Origin: Marinomonas sp. MED121
GTDB taxonomy: Bacteria; Pseudomonadota; Gammaproteobacteria; Pseudomonadales; Marinomonadaceae
DNA: 64,000 nt
Reading direction: 5' to 3'
Assembly (NCBI RefSeq): GCF_000153025.1
Contig: NZ_CH672431.1
Coordinates: 216,256 to 280,255, forward strand
Shown here: positions 55,381-64,000 of the stretch, piece by piece
Position numbering within the stretch: the first letter of the stretch is position 1
Layout of the letters: every line of letters begins with the position of its first letter
Position numbers and translations under genes: made by a program
Notes under the pieces: model-generated
Seen by the model: only the letters and a program-made list of their open reading frames with translations
Databases searched by the model: none
Told to the model about the DNA's origin: nothing

Positions 55381-55926
55381 ATGCCATCTAAAGAAAATCA
55401 ATCGTTATTTAATGAGTCTAGCCAAGGCTTACCAAACTGGCTAACCGTCATCAATTTTCATGCCCTCATTGCATTCACATCTTTTGCACTCCTTGGTGTG
55501 GCGTTTTATATGGAATACCAAATGGGCTTAGAACCATGCCCTTTATGCATGTTACAACGAATTATGTTTTTTATGCTTGGTGTTATTGCTCTTATCTCCT
55601 TTTTTCACAAGTCAAACCCAGCCTTAAAATACTATGCCTTAGGTATCACAACTTTTGCAGTGCTAGGCGCAGCTCTGTCTATTCGCCATTTATACTTACA
55701 AAACTTACCTGAAGAACAACTACCTGCATGTTTACCAGGGCTAAGCTATATGGTTGAGGTTTTTCCTTGGCAAGAAATTCTCAGCGCTATGGTAATGGGG
55801 ACAGGAGAATGTGGTGATGTTCTTTGGACCTTTTTAGGCTTAAGCATACCCGGCTGGACGCTAGTCGCATTCGCTGGCATTGCAATCCTAAATTTTGTAA
55901 TTTTTTGCAGAGTTAGGCATTTATAA
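55381..55926 (+). CDS. dsbB: Disulfide bond formation protein B
   Basis: DsbB reoxidises DsbA and passes electrons to quinone. The 181-residue protein has four membrane helices, the first cysteine pair in EPCPLCMLQR (Cys53, Cys56) and the second pair Cys117 and Cys144 in the second periplasmic loop (LPACLPGLSY; GTGECGDVLW). AAGGA sits seven bases before the ATG. Confidence 0.95.
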   Translation: MPSKENQSLFNESSQGLPNWLTVINFHALIAFTSFALLGVAFYMEYQMGLEPCPLCMLQRIMFFMLGVIALISFFHKSNPALKYYALGITTFAVLGAALSIRHLYLQNLPEEQLPACLPGLSYMVEVFPWQEILSAMVMGTGECGDVLWTFLGLSIPGWTLVAFAGIAILNFVIFCRVRHL

Positions 55927-56097
55927 ACTGAAAAAAATTACATTTTTAAGCATTTTAAAATCCCCCATCATCATTGCTTGCAGCCGCATGATGATGGGCA
56001 TATGCTAGGAAGCGTTAGGACATTCGATATATCTCAAAGTATCAGAATCAAGAGATTTATCGTTGATGATATTAATCTCAGAAATGGAGTCATACTC

Positions 56098-56568
56098 ATG
56101 TTAGAAAGTTGTAAATCTGCACAAGAACGTTGGGGTGGCGTACACGACTTAATAGATCGTTGGTTAAATGCTCGTCAGGCCCTCATTATTAATTTTGTAC
56201 AGTTAAAAGAGCGCGGAGAATTCACGCCTTTGGATACTAATAATATTCAAAAGGTTTGTGAGCAGTTAATTGACTATGTCTCAACCGGACATTTTGAAAT
56301 TTACGAACAACTAGCAAAAGAGGCAGAAGCCTTTAATGATGATGGCGCACTACTTTTATTAAAGAATCTGTTGCCTGAAATTCAAAAAAACACTGAAGTC
56401 ATTATTGAATTCAATGATAAATTTGACACCAAAGACCACTGTAACGATCAATTGGGATCTCTCCCTTTTTCATTACAGGCATTAGGCTTAGTGTTAGCTG
56501 AAAGGTTTAGCTTTGAAGATAAGCTAATTGAAGAGCTACATGAGGCACACAGCGAAAAAAGTGCGTAA
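56098..56568 (+). CDS. rsd: Rsd/AlgQ family anti-sigma-70 regulator
   Basis: Rsd binds sigma-70 and lowers housekeeping transcription; AlgQ is the Pseudomonas counterpart. I take the ATG at 56098 (MLESCKSAQERWGGVHDLIDRWLNARQ) with GGAGT eight bases upstream, giving 156 residues (E. coli Rsd 158); the frame is open upstream to 55978 but that part is unlike the family. The helical WGGV-x-DLIDRWL-x-R-x-ALI segment is the family hallmark. Confidence 0.88.
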   Translation: MLESCKSAQERWGGVHDLIDRWLNARQALIINFVQLKERGEFTPLDTNNIQKVCEQLIDYVSTGHFEIYEQLAKEAEAFNDDGALLLLKNLLPEIQKNTEVIIEFNDKFDTKDHCNDQLGSLPFSLQALGLVLAERFSFEDKLIEELHEAHSEKSA

Positions 56569-56572
56569 TTCT

Positions 56573-57541
56573 ATGTTGGCAAAGTTATTTACCTTAGCAT
56601 GCTCTATCCCCTTTATTGTTGCTTGCTCTTCTGGGGATGCAGTTAGCACCTCAGAGCTTGCAAGCCAAGGTTTGTACTCCGCCGACATCAGCGATGATGC
56701 TGCATCTTCTCTTGTTGGCTCGATTCAACACGGCGGCAGTCTCTGGTCAAATCAAAAAAATGAAAGGCGATTTAATTGGAATCATGCCAAAGACGAGTTC
56801 ACGCCACTCATCAGTGTCGACATTGACCCTAGTGGTCAATACGCAGTCACAGGTGGAGCTAGAACCTTAGTCTTGTGGAATATCGTCACAGGTCAATCTG
56901 AAGGCTTTTGGAACACACCAGGCGACATCAAATCTTTAATGGCTAGTAACAATGGTGATTTTGCCTTAGTTGGTTTAGACGACCAAACTGCACGCTATTT
57001 CGATGTAAAAAACGGAGGGATTAAACAAACATTCCGTACAGGTGCAGTTGTTCGTTCCGTAAGCCTAGATAAAGCAGGCAGTTTAGCTGTTACTGGGGAT
57101 GACAATTACAATGTTACCCTTTGGGACGTTAAATCAGGACAGAAACTTCACCAATGGCAATTATCCAACCGCATAGCCAATGCAACCCTTTCACTTGATG
57201 GCAAGTATGTTTTTGCTGCAGCACAATTAGGCACTGCAAAAATATGGTCCACAAGCACTGGTGAAGTCGTGAGTGAAATAAGCACTGGCGGTCTCACATC
57301 TAGAAACATTACTTATAGTAGAGCAAAGTTTTCCGAAGATAGTAGATATATACTCCTTGGCGGTATTAATAGCAGTGTAAAACTATTAAATGTTTTATCG
57401 GGTGAATCACTTAAGTCATGGACACTTAATAAAAAAGATAAACTAAGGCCGACCGGCTCTTCTGTCCTTGCGGTTGCCTTCTCCACAAACGATAGATTTT
57501 ACGCTATCGGCAGTAACGGTTTACTCAATATTCTAAGATAA
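56573..57541 (+). CDS. WD40-repeat lipoprotein
   Basis: The 322-residue protein starts with a lipoprotein signal (LFTLACSIPFIVAC, lipobox IVAC) and continues with a WD40-like beta-propeller: repeats such as ISVDIDPSGQYAVTGGARTLVLWNIVTGQ, SVSLDKAGSLAVTGDDNYNVTLWDVKSGQ and ATLSLDGKYVFAAAQLGTAKIWSTSTGE. It should be a membrane-anchored scaffold in the periplasm. A GTG at 56561 would add four residues with an extra arginine. It lies four bases after rsd, so they are probably co-transcribed. Partner unknown. Confidence 0.85.
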   Translation: MLAKLFTLACSIPFIVACSSGDAVSTSELASQGLYSADISDDAASSLVGSIQHGGSLWSNQKNERRFNWNHAKDEFTPLISVDIDPSGQYAVTGGARTLVLWNIVTGQSEGFWNTPGDIKSLMASNNGDFALVGLDDQTARYFDVKNGGIKQTFRTGAVVRSVSLDKAGSLAVTGDDNYNVTLWDVKSGQKLHQWQLSNRIANATLSLDGKYVFAAAQLGTAKIWSTSTGEVVSEISTGGLTSRNITYSRAKFSEDSRYILLGGINSSVKLLNVLSGESLKSWTLNKKDKLRPTGSSVLAVAFSTNDRFYAIGSNGLLNILR

Positions 57542-57549
57542 TTTTCTAA

Positions 57550-57954
57550 ATGAAAAACTTAAAAACCATAAATGTAAGCCTTATTTATTACCTACTCCCA
57601 CCTCTAATGGGAATGCTAGCGGTCGCAACAGGTGCTTTTGGTGCCCATGCACTAACAGCGAGTATTCCAGCCAAAAATATCGAATGGTGGCAAACAGCCA
57701 GCAATTACCTTATGTATCACAGTTTAGCCTCTCTGTTTTGTATCGCTTTCTCTCAACATCAACCTAAAATTAAACACTGCATCAGTCTTTTCAGCCTTGG
57801 TAATATTCTATTTTGTGGCAGCCTATTTTATATGGCATTGACGAGTAACAAGGCATTGGCTTTATTAACCCCAATTGGCGGCCTTTTATACATAGTCGCT
57901 TGGTGCTATATGCTGTGGATATTTTTAAGATTAAAAAGCACAACGACTAGCTAA
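57550..57954 (+). CDS. DUF423 family membrane protein
   Basis: This 134-residue protein has four membrane helices and the DUF423 (YgdD-like) signature ATGAFGAHAL near 26-35, followed by WWQTASNYLMYHSLA. Function is unknown. It follows the WD40 lipoprotein by eight bases in the same direction. Confidence 0.85.
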   Translation: MKNLKTINVSLIYYLLPPLMGMLAVATGAFGAHALTASIPAKNIEWWQTASNYLMYHSLASLFCIAFSQHQPKIKHCISLFSLGNILFCGSLFYMALTSNKALALLTPIGGLLYIVAWCYMLWIFLRLKSTTTS

Positions 57955-58017
57955 AGCAACCTATATTAAGCTAGGATTGCCCCTCATTTTAATTTTCCAT
58001 TTAATACCTAAAAAAAC

Positions 58018-58743
58018 ATGACTGAACTCGACAAAAACCAAACACCCAACCCCAATTTAGATGAAATTGAGCATAAGCGGACTATTCGCAGCTTTGTCGT
58101 TCGTGGCGGCAGAATGACTGAAGGCCAACAAAAAGCCTACGATGAAAATTGGAGTTTTTACGGGCTAGATGTAGAAAGTGGATTACTCGACTACCAATCT
58201 ACCTTTGGCCGCCTAGCAGATATCGTAGTTGAAGTTGGTTTTGGTATGGGCAAGTCATTGGTTGAAATGGCTAAAAACGCCCCTGAAAAAGATTTTATTG
58301 GCATCGAAGTTCACCCACCAGGTGTGGCTAAGCTTATGATGACAGCGAAAGAGGAAGGTGTTAAAAACTTAAGAGTCTATTGCCATGATGCTATTGAAGT
58401 GATGGCAAAATGCATTCCTAAAGGCTCAGTAAATTGCTTCCAGTTATTTTTTCCAGATCCATGGCACAAAAAGAAACACAATAAGCGACGCATAGTACAA
58501 GCAAGCTTTGCCAACCAAATAGCTGAGATTTTAAGTGAGTCAGGCAGTTTTCACATGGCAACCGATTGGGAGCCTTATGCTGAACACATGATGGAAGTAA
58601 TGGAAGCACAGACTAACTATACAAACAAAGTCGGCGCAAACAATTATCACCCTAGACCAGAGTGGCGTCCTTTAACTAAGTTTGAGTTACGAGGGGAAAA
58701 ACTAGGCCATGGTGTATGGGATTTAATTTACACCAAAAAATAA
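58018..58743 (+). CDS. trmB: tRNA (guanine-N7-)-methyltransferase
   Basis: TrmB makes m7G46 in tRNA with S-adenosylmethionine. The 241-residue protein has the SAM motif VVEVGFGMGKSLVEMA near 72, FIGIEVHPPGVAKL near 95 and the catalytic region CFQLFFPDPWHKKKHNKRRIV near 140-160. Length and N-terminal RTIRSFVVRGGRMTEGQ match the family. Confidence 0.95.
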   Translation: MTELDKNQTPNPNLDEIEHKRTIRSFVVRGGRMTEGQQKAYDENWSFYGLDVESGLLDYQSTFGRLADIVVEVGFGMGKSLVEMAKNAPEKDFIGIEVHPPGVAKLMMTAKEEGVKNLRVYCHDAIEVMAKCIPKGSVNCFQLFFPDPWHKKKHNKRRIVQASFANQIAEILSESGSFHMATDWEPYAEHMMEVMEAQTNYTNKVGANNYHPRPEWRPLTKFELRGEKLGHGVWDLIYTKK

Positions 58744-58753
58744 CAAACTATCT

Positions 58754-58786
58754 AAAATGAGACAATTAAACTAATTGTCTCATTTT
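58754..58786. terminator. Bidirectional terminator between trmB and the H-NS family gene
   Basis: A perfect 15-bp stem (58754-58768 with 58772-58786) with a 3-base loop and A/T ends lies between two convergent genes. Confidence 0.85.
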
Positions 58787-58798
58787 AATCAAATGAAC

Positions 58799-59194
58799 TT
58801 ATAGTTCACAGCTCTCACGACTATTACCAGCATCAAAGTACTCTTGGAAGACTTTAGGAGTACGGCCACGACCAGTCCATAAATGCTCTTCACCATTTAC
58901 TTCTATACGGTATTTAGGCTCAACGCTCTTACCTTTAGTTGCAATTGCTTTTGGCGCAGATAAAGCCGCAATCTCATCAATGGTTAATCCGCTTTGCGCA
59001 ATTAGTTTAGCTAACTCTTCTGCTTTCTCAGTCCTTTGAGCCTCTTCAGCTTGTCTTAAGCTTTCCTCTTCCTTTAGCTTTTCTAGTGCATTAGAAAACC
59101 CAGAGAGTAGATTTTCTAGCTGGGCAATAGTTAACTCTTTTGCCGCAGCTCTCGCTTTTGCTTTATTACCAGCAAGTTCAAGTAAAAGACTCAT
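58799..59194 (-). CDS. H-NS family nucleoid-associated protein
   Basis: The start is ATG 59194 (MSLLLELAGNKAKAR) with GAGG about seven bases upstream, giving 131 residues. The N-terminal half is a charged coiled coil for oligomerisation; the C-terminus YRIEVNGEEHLWTGRGRTPKVFQEYFDAG carries the W-T-G-R-G-R-T-P AT-hook-like motif that binds A+T-rich DNA (E. coli H-NS has TWTGQGRTP). Such proteins silence A+T-rich acquired genes, of which this window has two large blocks. Confidence 0.9.
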   Translation of the reverse strand: MSLLLELAGNKAKARAAAKELTIAQLENLLSGFSNALEKLKEEESLRQAEEAQRTEKAEELAKLIAQSGLTIDEIAALSAPKAIATKGKSVEPKYRIEVNGEEHLWTGRGRTPKVFQEYFDAGNSRESCEL

Positions 59195-59462
59195 AATTAT
59201 CCTCAAAAAATAAAAACGTGATAATTTAAATATAAGCACGTTGTACATTAAAATCAAAAGCATTTTAAATTAAGAACAAGAAAAAATCTAATATGTTTAT
59301 ATAAAACGTCTAAAAAACCGTATATATAATGGCATTCAGTGCATTTTAAGCTCTTATTAAAGTATTATTCACTAATCTATTTCATTGAAATCATGCAAGA
59401 ATAGTGGAAATTTATTTTTTTTGTAAAAGTTATGTAATGAATACTATTGGAATTGGTAATAA

Positions 59463-61619
59463 ATGTTTAATTTAGAAAAACAGCTATCAAAAGAATTTAA
59501 CATCTCCGAAAAAGTCGCTTTAAGCACAATCAGGCTAATTAACGAAGGCGCAAGCATTCCTTTTATCGCACGATACAGGAAAGAAGAAACCAAAGGTCTA
59601 AGTGACATTGAGTTGCGTAGTTTTCACACTCGCCAGAAACAGCTGCAAGAACTTGAAAGCGCTAAAACAAAAGTCATTGATAAATTAAAAGAAACAAATC
59701 AACTGAACCATGATTTAAAAAATAATATTATTCAGTGTCAAACCAAAAAGCAGCTTGATGAAGTTTATGCTCCTTTTAAATCAAACCAAATAAGCCTATT
59801 TGATAAAGCCAGAGAGCTTAAATTTGAAAAGCTCAGTGATGAGGCTTGGAATAGCTGGCACCAGTGGCATGAAAGCCGACTAGCATCACACATATCTAGC
59901 CTAAAAAAAGACATTTCGATAAATGATGCTAAGCTGCATATAATAAATTTAATATCGGAAGATATACTAAAGAACCAAGACTTTATTCTAGCTTGCGAAA
60001 CCTACCTTTATAACAATGCATCCTTATCCAGCAGAGTAATAAGGGGCAAAAAAGAAACAGGAGAAAAGTACCAGGATTACTTTGACTACTCAGAGTTACT
60101 TAAAAAAATCCCTTCACATAGAGCCTTAGCGCTTTTTAGAGGTAAAAAAGAGAGTGTTCTTAAATTATCACTTAGCCTCAACCTTGACGAAATACCAAAA
60201 CTCGCCTTGAACTTTTTAGCGGGACTGAAATTAAGTTACCCTATTTATCAAAACAGACTTTCAAATCTCCAAACAGATATTCTAAATATAATTTGGCAAA
60301 CTAAGGTTATTCCAAAAATTGAAAGCTCACTCCTATCTCAATTAAAGGAAGAGGCAGAAATACAAGCATCAAACATCTTTGCAAAGAATCTAGAAGCGCT
60401 TTTAATGGCAGCGCCTGCTGGTAACAAAAGAATCATGGCGCTTGATCCTGGCTTTAAAAACGGCGTTAAAATAGCCATTATTGATGAGCAAGGCTTTTTT
60501 TTAAAAGATGCCATAATCTACCCCCACCCACCTCAAAACAAGATAAAACAAAGCGAAGACCTACTAATAAACCTAATAAAGTCATTCAATATAAAATTAA
60601 TAGCTTTAGGGAATGGAACCGCTTCGAGAGAAACTGACAAATTTGTAAATAGCGTGATTAAACAAACTAACTTGGATGTCATTTGTGTCACGGTTAGCGA
60701 ATCGGGCGCTTCGGTTTATTCAGCCTCAAAAATAGCCAGCATCGAATTCCCTAACCTTGATGTCACAATACGCGGAGCGATATCCATTGCAAGACGTTTA
60801 CAAGACCCTTTATCTGAATTAATAAAAATTGACCCAGAGTCCATCGGCGTTGGGCAATATCAACACGATATAAAAAGCAGTCGCCTTAAAGAGGCTGTGA
60901 GTATCGTTATTGAAGATTGTGTCAACAAGGTAGGAGTAGACCTTAATTCCGCCTCAGCAAGCCTGCTAGAGCATGTATCTGGTCTAACACCAAAACTTGC
61001 CAGCAATATTATTGAGTACCGACAAGAAATAGGCTCATTTAAAAACAGAAGTGAGTTAAAACAAGTCAAAGGAATTGGCTCAAAATGCTTTGAGCATTGT
61101 GCTGGTTTTCTAAGAATACAATCGCCAATTCACCCCCTAGATGCATCTGGAGTTCATCCCGAAAGCTATTCCCTCGTAACCAGCATGGCTGAAAAGCTGG
61201 GACTTTCGATTCAATCCTTAATTAGCAATCCAAAAGCAATTGAAAGGGTCCAATTAATGCGTCATGAGTTTTCCCATGTTGACGATTTTACCTTTAACGA
61301 TATTTTGCATGAATTAGCTAAACCAGGGAGAGATCCAAGACCTGAATTCAAGTATGCCAACTTTGATCAGAATATTGAAAAGATATCAGACTTAAAAGAA
61401 GGGCAAACGTTAGAAGGTGTTGCAACTAACATAGCGGCTTTTGGTGTCTTTGTAGACCTTGGCGTTCATCAAGATGGTTTAATTCATATATCACAGCTCA
61501 CCAACCGCTTCGTCAAAGATCCAGCGAGCTTAGTAAAAGTAGGCGATATTTTAACGGTGGAAGTATTAGAAGTGGACGAGAAACGAAAAAGAATTTCCCT
61601 AAAAGCCATCGGCCTATAA
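59463..61619 (+). CDS. tex: Tex/YhgF family RNA-binding protein
   Basis: The 718-residue protein has the Tex N-terminal helical part (IPFIARYRKEETKGLSDIELR), a YqgF-like RNase H-fold domain (RIMALDPGFKNGVKIAIID near 321), helix-hairpin-helix motifs (LASNIIEYRQEIGSFKNRSELKQVKGIG) and a C-terminal S1 domain (about 645-718). Tex is linked to transcription and ribosome-associated processes. It is somewhat shorter than Pseudomonas Tex (about 780). Confidence 0.92.
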   Translation: MFNLEKQLSKEFNISEKVALSTIRLINEGASIPFIARYRKEETKGLSDIELRSFHTRQKQLQELESAKTKVIDKLKETNQLNHDLKNNIIQCQTKKQLDEVYAPFKSNQISLFDKARELKFEKLSDEAWNSWHQWHESRLASHISSLKKDISINDAKLHIINLISEDILKNQDFILACETYLYNNASLSSRVIRGKKETGEKYQDYFDYSELLKKIPSHRALALFRGKKESVLKLSLSLNLDEIPKLALNFLAGLKLSYPIYQNRLSNLQTDILNIIWQTKVIPKIESSLLSQLKEEAEIQASNIFAKNLEALLMAAPAGNKRIMALDPGFKNGVKIAIIDEQGFFLKDAIIYPHPPQNKIKQSEDLLINLIKSFNIKLIALGNGTASRETDKFVNSVIKQTNLDVICVTVSESGASVYSASKIASIEFPNLDVTIRGAISIARRLQDPLSELIKIDPESIGVGQYQHDIKSSRLKEAVSIVIEDCVNKVGVDLNSASASLLEHVSGLTPKLASNIIEYRQEIGSFKNRSELKQVKGIGSKCFEHCAGFLRIQSPIHPLDASGVHPESYSLVTSMAEKLGLSIQSLISNPKAIERVQLMRHEFSHVDDFTFNDILHELAKPGRDPRPEFKYANFDQNIEKISDLKEGQTLEGVATNIAAFGVFVDLGVHQDGLIHISQLTNRFVKDPASLVKVGDILTVEVLEVDEKRKRISLKAIGL

Positions 61620-61631
61620 CAACAAATCAAA

Positions 61632-61662
61632 ATATGATCGGCCAATTGCAGGCCGATCATAT
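61632..61662 (-). terminator. Hairpin terminator downstream of hisF
   Basis: A perfect 12-bp stem (61632-61643 with 61651-61662, core GATCGGCC/GGCCGATC) with a 7-base loop. On the minus strand it is followed by a T-rich stretch, so it suits hisF; on the plus strand, after tex, the T run is missing. Confidence 0.75.
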
Positions 61663-61671
61663 GAAGAGCGA

Positions 61672-62445
61672 CTAAAGGCGCATTTCTATGCCACGTTCCG
61701 CCATAAATTCTTTGGCTTCAGGGACAGTATATTCACCAAAATGAAAGATACTTGCAGCTAATACCGCATCAGCTTTACCCTGAATAACCCCATCAACGAG
61801 ATGATCAAGGTTACCTACACCACCTGATGCAATAACAGGTACATGCACAGCTTCACTGATAGCGCGAGTCACACCTAGGTCAAACCCATTCTTAGTACCA
61901 TCTCTATCCATACTGGTTAACAGTATTTCACCCGCGCCATAATCAACCATCTTTTTAGCCCATTCAACCGCATCTAAACCTGTTGGTTTACGGCCGCCAT
62001 GGGTAAAGATTTCCCATTTATCTTCTTCGCCTTCTAAGCTCACTTTTTTAGCATCGATTGCAACCACAATACACTGTGAGCCAAAACGTTGAGCGGCTTC
62101 CCTCACAAACTCGGGATTAAATACTGCAGCAGTATTAATACCGACCTTGTCAGCACCTGCATTCAACATGCGGCGAATATCATCACAGGTACGAATACCA
62201 CCGCCCACAGTCAGGGGAATAAAAACCTGACTGGCAATAGCTTCCACCATATGTACCGTCGTCGCTCTATCATCTGAACTGGCAGTAATATCTAAAAAAG
62301 TGATTTCATCAGCACCTTGCTCATCATAACGCTTAGCGACTTCTACCGGGTCACCCGCATCACGAATATCAAGAAACTTAACCCCTTTGACCACACGACC
62401 ATTATCAACATCTAAACAAGGGATAATACGTTTTGCTAAGCCCAT
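61672..62445 (-). CDS. hisF: Imidazole glycerol phosphate synthase, cyclase subunit
   Basis: HisF, with HisH, converts PRFAR and ammonia to imidazole glycerol phosphate and AICAR. The 257-residue (beta-alpha)8 barrel begins [21 protein letters not shown] (catalytic Asp in CLDVD) and has [26 protein letters not shown] and [20 protein letters not shown] lies before the ATG. It follows hisH by about 50 bp. Confidence 0.97.
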   Translation of the reverse strand: MGLAKRIIPCLDVDNGRVVKGVKFLDIRDAGDPVEVAKRYDEQGADEITFLDITASSDDRATTVHMVEAIASQVFIPLTVGGGIRTCDDIRRMLNAGADKVGINTAAVFNPEFVREAAQRFGSQCIVVAIDAKKVSLEGEEDKWEIFTHGGRKPTGLDAVEWAKKMVDYGAGEILLTSMDRDGTKNGFDLGVTRAISEAVHVPVIASGGVGNLDHLVDGVIQGKADAVLAASIFHFGEYTVPEAKEFMAERGIEMRL

Positions 62446-62497
62446 TTCGACTCCTCAACACTTACTGCCATACAGGCAGACAAAATTCAAAAATAAA

Positions 62498-63160
62498 CTA
62501 AGGCTTACCATCCCAGTTCAAAAAGTTTTTATAAAGCTGCAAACCATCTTTATGACTTTTTTCAGGGTGAAACTGAACTGCAAACACATTATCTCTTGCT
62601 AGCGCGACACAGAACTCATGACCATAATCACAGGTGCCAGCCACTTCACTTTTATCTTCAGGTACAACATAAAAGCTATGTACAAAGTAGAACCTTGCTT
62701 GGTCAGGGATACCTTTCCACAAAGGGTGAGTAATGCTTTGCTTAACCTGATTCCAACCCATATGAGGGACTTTTAGCTTACTGCCGTCATAATCTTTGTG
62801 CTCTTCGCCGAAGAAAAGCGCATTGCCGGAAAAATGATTTAAACAATCTACGCCTGCATTTTCTTCACTGTGGGACATCAAAGATTGAATCCCCACACAG
62901 ATCGCGAGAAATGGTTTTTCTTTCATCGCTTTTTGAATACTGGGGACTAAACCTGTGTTGTACATTTCTCCAATACAATCACGAATCGCCCCAACACCGG
63001 GTAATAGCACTCTATCTGCCGCATCAATGATAGCCGGGTCTCTGGTTACTATCACCTGTGTATTCTCGCCAGCAACATGCTCTAACGCCTTTGCTACCGA
63101 GTGTAAATTTCCCATTCCGTAATCAATGACAGCAACTGTCTTGTTACTTGCTAATGTCAT
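62498..63160 (-). CDS. hisH: Imidazole glycerol phosphate synthase, glutaminase subunit
   Basis: The 220-residue class I amidotransferase supplies ammonia to HisF. It has VIDYGMGNLHSVAKAL at the start, the nucleophile segment FLAICVGIQSLM (Cys), VPHMGWNQV and the catalytic VQFHPEKSHKDGLQLYKNFL at the end. In most gammaproteobacteria hisA would follow; here hisF follows directly. Confidence 0.95.
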   Translation of the reverse strand: MTLASNKTVAVIDYGMGNLHSVAKALEHVAGENTQVIVTRDPAIIDAADRVLLPGVGAIRDCIGEMYNTGLVPSIQKAMKEKPFLAICVGIQSLMSHSEENAGVDCLNHFSGNALFFGEEHKDYDGSKLKVPHMGWNQVKQSITHPLWKGIPDQARFYFVHSFYVVPEDKSEVAGTCDYGHEFCVALARDNVFAVQFHPEKSHKDGLQLYKNFLNWDGKP

Positions 63161-63185
63161 TCTTATGTCCTCTGAGCCTTACAGC

Positions 63186-63779
63186 TTATAAACAACCTTT
63201 AGTGGATGGCATTTGACCCGCCATACGCTCATCTACTTCTAGCGCCATGCGAAGAGCACGACCAAAGGCTTTAAATACTGTCTCGGCTTGGTGATGAGTA
63301 TTCTTACCACGTAAGTTATCAAGGTGAAGTGTCACTTGAGCATGGTTAACAAATCCGTGGAAAAACTCTGAGAAAAGATCCACATCAAAACCACCAACTG
63401 AGCCTCGGGTGAAAGGGACATGCATTTCTAATCCTGCACGTCCTGAAAAGTCGATAACGACACGAGACAAGGCTTCATCTAATGGCACATAAGCATGACC
63501 GTAACGTTTAATGCCTTTTTTATCGCCAACAGCCTGATTAAATGCTTGGCCGAGCGTAATACCAAGATCTTCCACCGTATGGTGAGCATCAATATGTAAA
63601 TCACCAACGGCATGGATATCTAAATCAATCAAACCATGTCGTGCTACTTGATCCAACATATGATCTAAAAAAGGTACACCTGTTTCACAGTTAAATTTAC
63701 CTGTTCCATCTAGGTTAATACTTACCTTAATTTGTGTTTCAAGCGTATTGCGCTCAACACTAGCGATCCGATCTGACAT
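63186..63779 (-). CDS. hisB: Imidazoleglycerol-phosphate dehydratase
   Basis: This 197-residue protein is the monofunctional dehydratase, without the N-terminal histidinol-phosphatase domain of E. coli HisB. Signatures include [35 protein letters not shown] (metal ligands) and [18 protein letters not shown] (second metal cluster). AGGAGA precedes the ATG. It heads the leftward his operon in this window. Confidence 0.96.
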   Translation of the reverse strand: MSDRIASVERNTLETQIKVSINLDGTGKFNCETGVPFLDHMLDQVARHGLIDLDIHAVGDLHIDAHHTVEDLGITLGQAFNQAVGDKKGIKRYGHAYVPLDEALSRVVIDFSGRAGLEMHVPFTRGSVGGFDVDLFSEFFHGFVNHAQVTLHLDNLRGKNTHHQAETVFKAFGRALRMALEVDERMAGQMPSTKGCL

Positions 63780-64000
63780 GGGATTTACTCTCCTGGAGTT
63801 ATTGGTATTAGCTGTATCAAAAAAATAAAAGAGTTCTCTCTAGACTCACTAAGAGGGTGCAACTCATACGGACTGACGTAACGAGTAAGCTGAACGACTT
63901 TCAAATTTGCATAGGATCCCGATTATATACTCAAAATGACGCTAAAAGCAGTTATCTAAAGGAATTAAACGCTAAATTTGACCAACTTTTTTTACCTATA
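63780..64000. promoter_or_regulatory. Upstream region of the hisB operon
   Basis: This 221-bp end stretch should hold the hisBHF promoter. I see no gene and no clear attenuator. The window ends within it. Confidence 0.35.

Noticed and set aside
55978..56097. 40-residue extension of the Rsd/AlgQ protein
   Set aside because: Unlike the family, whereas ATG 56098 has a good ribosome site and gives the normal length.
59195..59263. 23-residue extension of the H-NS family protein
   Set aside because: Hydrophobic sequence unlike H-NS; ATG 59194 has GAGG upstream.

Overview
The window reads as the chromosome of an A+T-rich marine gammaproteobacterium, most like Marinomonas or a close Oceanospirillaceae relative. 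This is inferred from gene content and order (fre-ubiD-rho, convergent ppx and ppk next to hemB, Hsp33, mqo, Rsd/AlgQ, glmU-glmS, gshA, dsbB, trmB, Tex, hisBHF), not from any database search. No rRNA, tRNA, CRISPR array, prophage or intact transposase was seen.

Layout. 1-16.9 kb is housekeeping: the 5' end of a MATE exporter, a LysO-type lysine exporter, fre, ubiD, rho, ppx, ppk, hemB, a YheS-type ABC-F ATPase, a TIGR02444 protein, hslO, a CBS protein and mqo. A 269-bp element with 20-bp terminal inverted repeats sits at the end of ppx and supplies its stop codon.

17.0-23.0 kb is a tightly coupled, visibly A+T-richer operon. It encodes a double flavodoxin-fold protein with a four-cysteine motif, a carrier protein, an adenylating enzyme, a 42-residue membrane microprotein ending in FRYIGF, a membrane-anchored SGNH protein and an MBOAT acyltransferase. 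Apart from the flavoprotein these match the Gram-positive Dlt (D-alanylation) parts DltC, DltA, DltX, DltD and DltB. I read it as a Gram-negative envelope-polymer acylation pathway with an added redox enzyme. This is the most interesting system in the window.

23.0-24.2 kb holds a YfcL-like gene and an FKBP isomerase. 24.3-46.8 kb is one long leftward surface-polysaccharide locus. Its promoter-proximal end has a UDP-2,3-diacetamido-uronic acid set (dehydrogenase, WbpB-, WbpD- and WbpE-like, with a UDP-sugar 2-epimerase further down). The middle has glycosyltransferases, a PIG-L deacetylase paired with a hexapeptide acyltransferase, and an odd two-gene pair that may be a degenerate ABC exporter. 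The distal end has a PglC/D/E/F-like set for a bacillosamine-type initiating sugar, an O-antigen ligase/polymerase and a last glycosyltransferase. No ordinary Wzx flippase is visible. The operon lies next to glmS and glmU, which supply UDP-GlcNAc, and 1.3 kb from the Dlt-like operon, so the polymer could be the acylation target (inference).

47.5-64 kb is housekeeping again: glmS, glmU, a LysR regulator, an SCO1/SenC protein, gshA, a FliL-like protein, dsbB, rsd/algQ, a WD40 lipoprotein, a DUF423 protein, trmB, an H-NS family protein, tex and hisF-hisH-hisB. hisA is missing from its usual place between hisH and hisF.
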